This document shows positions 29,937-32,024 of a stretch of DNA of 32,024 nt, piece by piece. This DNA is from a virus, in the IMG/VR virus record IMGVR_UViG_3300031999_000132, positions 1 to 32,024 of that record. The stretch is one strand, 5' to 3'. How positions within the stretch are numbered: the stretch's first letter is position 1; every line of letters starts with the position of its first letter. A program made the position numbers and the translations under genes. Under the pieces are notes generated by a model. It was not told the DNA's origin and did no database searches. It saw only the letters and a list, made by a program, of their open reading frames with translations.

Positions 29937-31082
29937 ATGGCTAACCTGTTTTTGAAAAACTATGACGATTTGCTGACCGAGATTCTCACGGATTTTAAAA
30001 ATCTCGATAGTGCTCCCGATGTCAGCCAGGGGTCTATAACCTTTATCAAAGGTGCCTGTCTCGCAAGTGCGCTATGGGGATTGTATCGATATCAGGATTA
30101 TCTAAGCAGGCAAATTTTTCCCGATTCGGCCGATACAGATAACCTTAATCACTGGGCCAGCATATTTGGCATTGCAAGAATCACTGATGAAGCTGATGTA
30201 GACTTCGCGCAACGCATCCTGGGGTTCCTCCAGAGTCCGCCCGCGGGCGGGACAGCCCAGGATTATATCAATTGGGCACTGGCAAGCGTACCCGCGCCTG
30301 GAATACCTGCAAACAGGGCTGAGTCTTTTTCCCCCGGCGTAGTTAATATCGGCACGAACAAAATAACTTTGGACGGAGTATTGAATAAATATGGTTGGGT
30401 AAATGATGATCCGGTTAATTTTTCTACGACTGGTACTTTGCCTTCAGGTCTTGCCGGGGGTGGGACTTTTTATGCTATAAAATCATCGGCCACGGAAATA
30501 CAAGTATCTGCCACGTCGGGTGGTGTTGCTATAGCTTTAGGCACTCAGGGTACAGGTATGCATACGATTACTCATGCAACTCAAGCGGCCGACCCGAATA
30601 TTTTTTATATCCGGGATGCCATTTGCGTAACGCCTAATGACACTATCAGCCCGACGTCTCCCGGTACTGTTAATATTGTAATTGTACCCTCAGATGAATC
30701 AATTGTTAATCCTTTGGACAGTTATTACGCGGCAACCTGGACATTATCAGAGATAGCACGAATCTATATCGATAGTAAAAGACCGGTTACGGCATATGCT
30801 AATCTTGTTTCGATAGAAACCATTGTACAATATGCAATCGCCATCAATGCGGGGCCGTTAGATTGTCCTGTTGCGCAAATGCAGACAGACGTGCAGTCTT
30901 ATGTCAACAGTCTGGATCCTGGACAGCCTTTGTATGAGTCTCAGCTTGTCGCCATATGTTTGCGGGACGGGGCAACCCATGCGGAAGTAACATCACCAAC
31001 ATTTGTTGCCGGTAAGATTACTCCGGCTTATTCATACGAAGCAATTCGATATTCGACAGTTTCGATTACTCCCGAGGTATAA
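29937..31082 (+). CDS. Baseplate J-like protein (Mu gp47-like)
   Basis: The 381-aa protein matches the baseplate J pattern: [22 protein letters not shown] and [22 protein letters not shown] (about 55-77), [27 protein letters not shown], and the C-terminal [19 protein letters not shown]. These proteins form the wedge frame that joins hub, sheath and fibres. The stretch at about 130-220 carries an inserted Gly/Thr-rich beta domain ([19 protein letters not shown] region to [17 protein letters not shown]), which looks like a carbohydrate-type insertion and is not typical. AAAGGA precedes the ATG. Confidence 0.86.
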   Translation: MANLFLKNYDDLLTEILTDFKNLDSAPDVSQGSITFIKGACLASALWGLYRYQDYLSRQIFPDSADTDNLNHWASIFGIARITDEADVDFAQRILGFLQSPPAGGTAQDYINWALASVPAPGIPANRAESFSPGVVNIGTNKITLDGVLNKYGWVNDDPVNFSTTGTLPSGLAGGGTFYAIKSSATEIQVSATSGGVAIALGTQGTGMHTITHATQAADPNIFYIRDAICVTPNDTISPTSPGTVNIVIVPSDESIVNPLDSYYAATWTLSEIARIYIDSKRPVTAYANLVSIETIVQYAIAINAGPLDCPVAQMQTDVQSYVNSLDPGQPLYESQLVAICLRDGATHAEVTSPTFVAGKITPAYSYEAIRYSTVSITPEV

Positions 31083-31084
31083 AT

Positions 31085-32024
31085 ATGTCTTTAGTCAATC
31101 CTGTTAACTTTACCATTTTTAATCAGGCGATTCCAACGGGGCAACTGCCGATTGTCGAGATAACATCGGATGCAATGGCGTATGGGACAGTAGTTTATGA
31201 TCTGCCTATTCCCACGGCTACTACACTTACGGCAAATGTTTATCGCGTGGCGGCACCGACATCAGCTGAGGATCGTTGGGCCCGCATTCAGCCCGACTTG
31301 CTGCCAGGATTTCCAAATTGTTTGTACTTTACCTATAAACAGCTTTACGGTGATCAGTGGCAAATCGATTGGCAATTTACTCCTGTCGAACTTACGCCTG
31401 TCTATAATCTTGATGCCTACAGTATAGAGTTTTTTATTAACTCGTCGATACTTGCGGCTACGCCTCAGGCCACAGCCAAGATTATCGTTAAGATAAAAAA
31501 TTCCATCGACTATACTGGACAAACGGGTATTCAGGGTTTTACAGGATTGGATAGTGTTTATCGTGGTGAAACGGGGGTATCCGGGGTTACAGGTTTGCAA
31601 GGTATCACTGGTCTCCACAATATGGTGGGCTCAACGGGTATTTGTGGAGTTACGGGTTTACAAGGCGTCACTGGTCTGCAGGGGCGAACAGGTATACAGG
31701 GATTGGTTGGTGGTACGGGTATATCAGGCGAAACAGGTATCCGAGGCATGACAGGGATACGAGGATTACAGGGTTTAACGGGCGTCTATGGTAATACAGG
31801 TATTCAGGGTAGTACGGGTATCAAAGGTACCACAGGCATCAAAGGTACCACAGGAATTGAGGGTAACACAGGTATCCAAGGTGGTACAGGAATAAAAGGT
31901 TCGACAGGTATCAAAGGTTCGACAGGTATTGAAGGCAATACAGGCATACAAGGCCAAACAGGCATACGCGGAAAGACAGGTATAGAAGGTATTACGGGTT
32001 TACAAGGGCCGACAGGTATTCAAG
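31085..32024 (+). CDS. Collagen-like tail fibre, truncated at window end
   Basis: An open frame starts at the ATG at 31085 (GAGG 7 bases upstream) and runs off the right edge without a stop, giving at least 313 residues. The first 140 residues are a non-repetitive beta-rich domain, presumably the baseplate attachment. From about residue 141 the sequence is Gly-X-Y with a strong hexapeptide rhythm, G-I-x-G-x-T (for example [17 protein letters not shown]). Thr occupies the Y position of every second triplet and Gln, Lys, Glu or Arg that of the other. Its place after the gp47-like gene is where Mu has gp48 and the fibre S. No gp48-like gene is seen. Confidence 0.8.
   Translation, partial: MSLVNPVNFTIFNQAIPTGQLPIVEITSDAMAYGTVVYDLPIPTATTLTANVYRVAAPTSAEDRWARIQPDLLPGFPNCLYFTYKQLYGDQWQIDWQFTPVELTPVYNLDAYSIEFFINSSILAATPQATAKIIVKIKNSIDYTGQTGIQGFTGLDSVYRGETGVSGVTGLQGITGLHNMVGSTGICGVTGLQGVTGLQGRTGIQGLVGGTGISGETGIRGMTGIRGLQGLTGVYGNTGIQGSTGIKGTTGIKGTTGIEGNTGIQGGTGIKGSTGIKGSTGIEGNTGIQGQTGIRGKTGIEGITGLQGPTGIQ

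Overview
The window is a segment of a tailed-phage genome (free phage or prophage) with a contractile, Mu-like (myovirus) tail. Gene order and protein motifs support this: small and large terminase, a DUF935-type portal, protease/scaffold, capsid, sheath, tube, tape measure and a complete Mu-style baseplate series. No integrase, repressor or host flank is visible, so lifestyle and host cannot be read from the sequence. The replication genes (DUF2815 protein, family A polymerase, VapE-like primase/helicase, VRR-NUC, SNF2 helicase) form a set often seen in Firmicutes phages, whereas the virion genes resemble Mu. The genome is therefore mosaic.

Layout. (1) 1-4890, minus strand: an early-type operon starting from a sigma70-like promoter at 4910-4938. 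It encodes a small RHH-like protein, a 115-aa protein, a DUF2815 ssDNA-binding-like protein, an SNF2 helicase, a 99-aa protein, a TnpB-like protein flanked by 14-bp inverted repeats and a cluster of hairpins, two small Cys-rich putative zinc proteins and a truncated gene. (2) 5008-9462, plus strand: DNA polymerase, primase/helicase, an iteron-rich candidate origin (8937-9165) and a VRR-NUC nuclease. (3) 9463-10363: a regulatory-looking spacer, a 41-aa gene, a sigma-region-2-like protein and a terminator. (4) 15042-10362, minus strand: terS, terL, portal, DNA adenine methylase, a one-TM protein and a tail-completion protein. This packaging cassette is inverted relative to the rest of the virion genes. 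(5) 15284-32024, plus strand: protease with a nested scaffold, decoration protein, capsid, a decoration-collagen fusion, connector, a GIY-YIG homing endonuclease, a gp37-like neck protein, a second collagen-like fibre, a putative glycosyltransferase, sheath, tube, a frameshifted tail-assembly chaperone, tape measure, baseplate genes and a third collagen-like fibre that runs off the end.

The most striking points are: three collagen-like (Gly-X-Y) virion proteins rich in Y-position threonine, with a DXD-type glycosyltransferase-like gene directly after one of them; a TnpB-like gene that seems to lack the third RuvC aspartate and the zinc ribbon; a clear A AAA AAG programmed frameshift in the tail chaperone; two interleaved 9-bp inverted repeats (possible pseudoknot) just before that gene; and a homing endonuclease whose insertion is bounded by a 9-bp duplication that recreates the downstream start codons.
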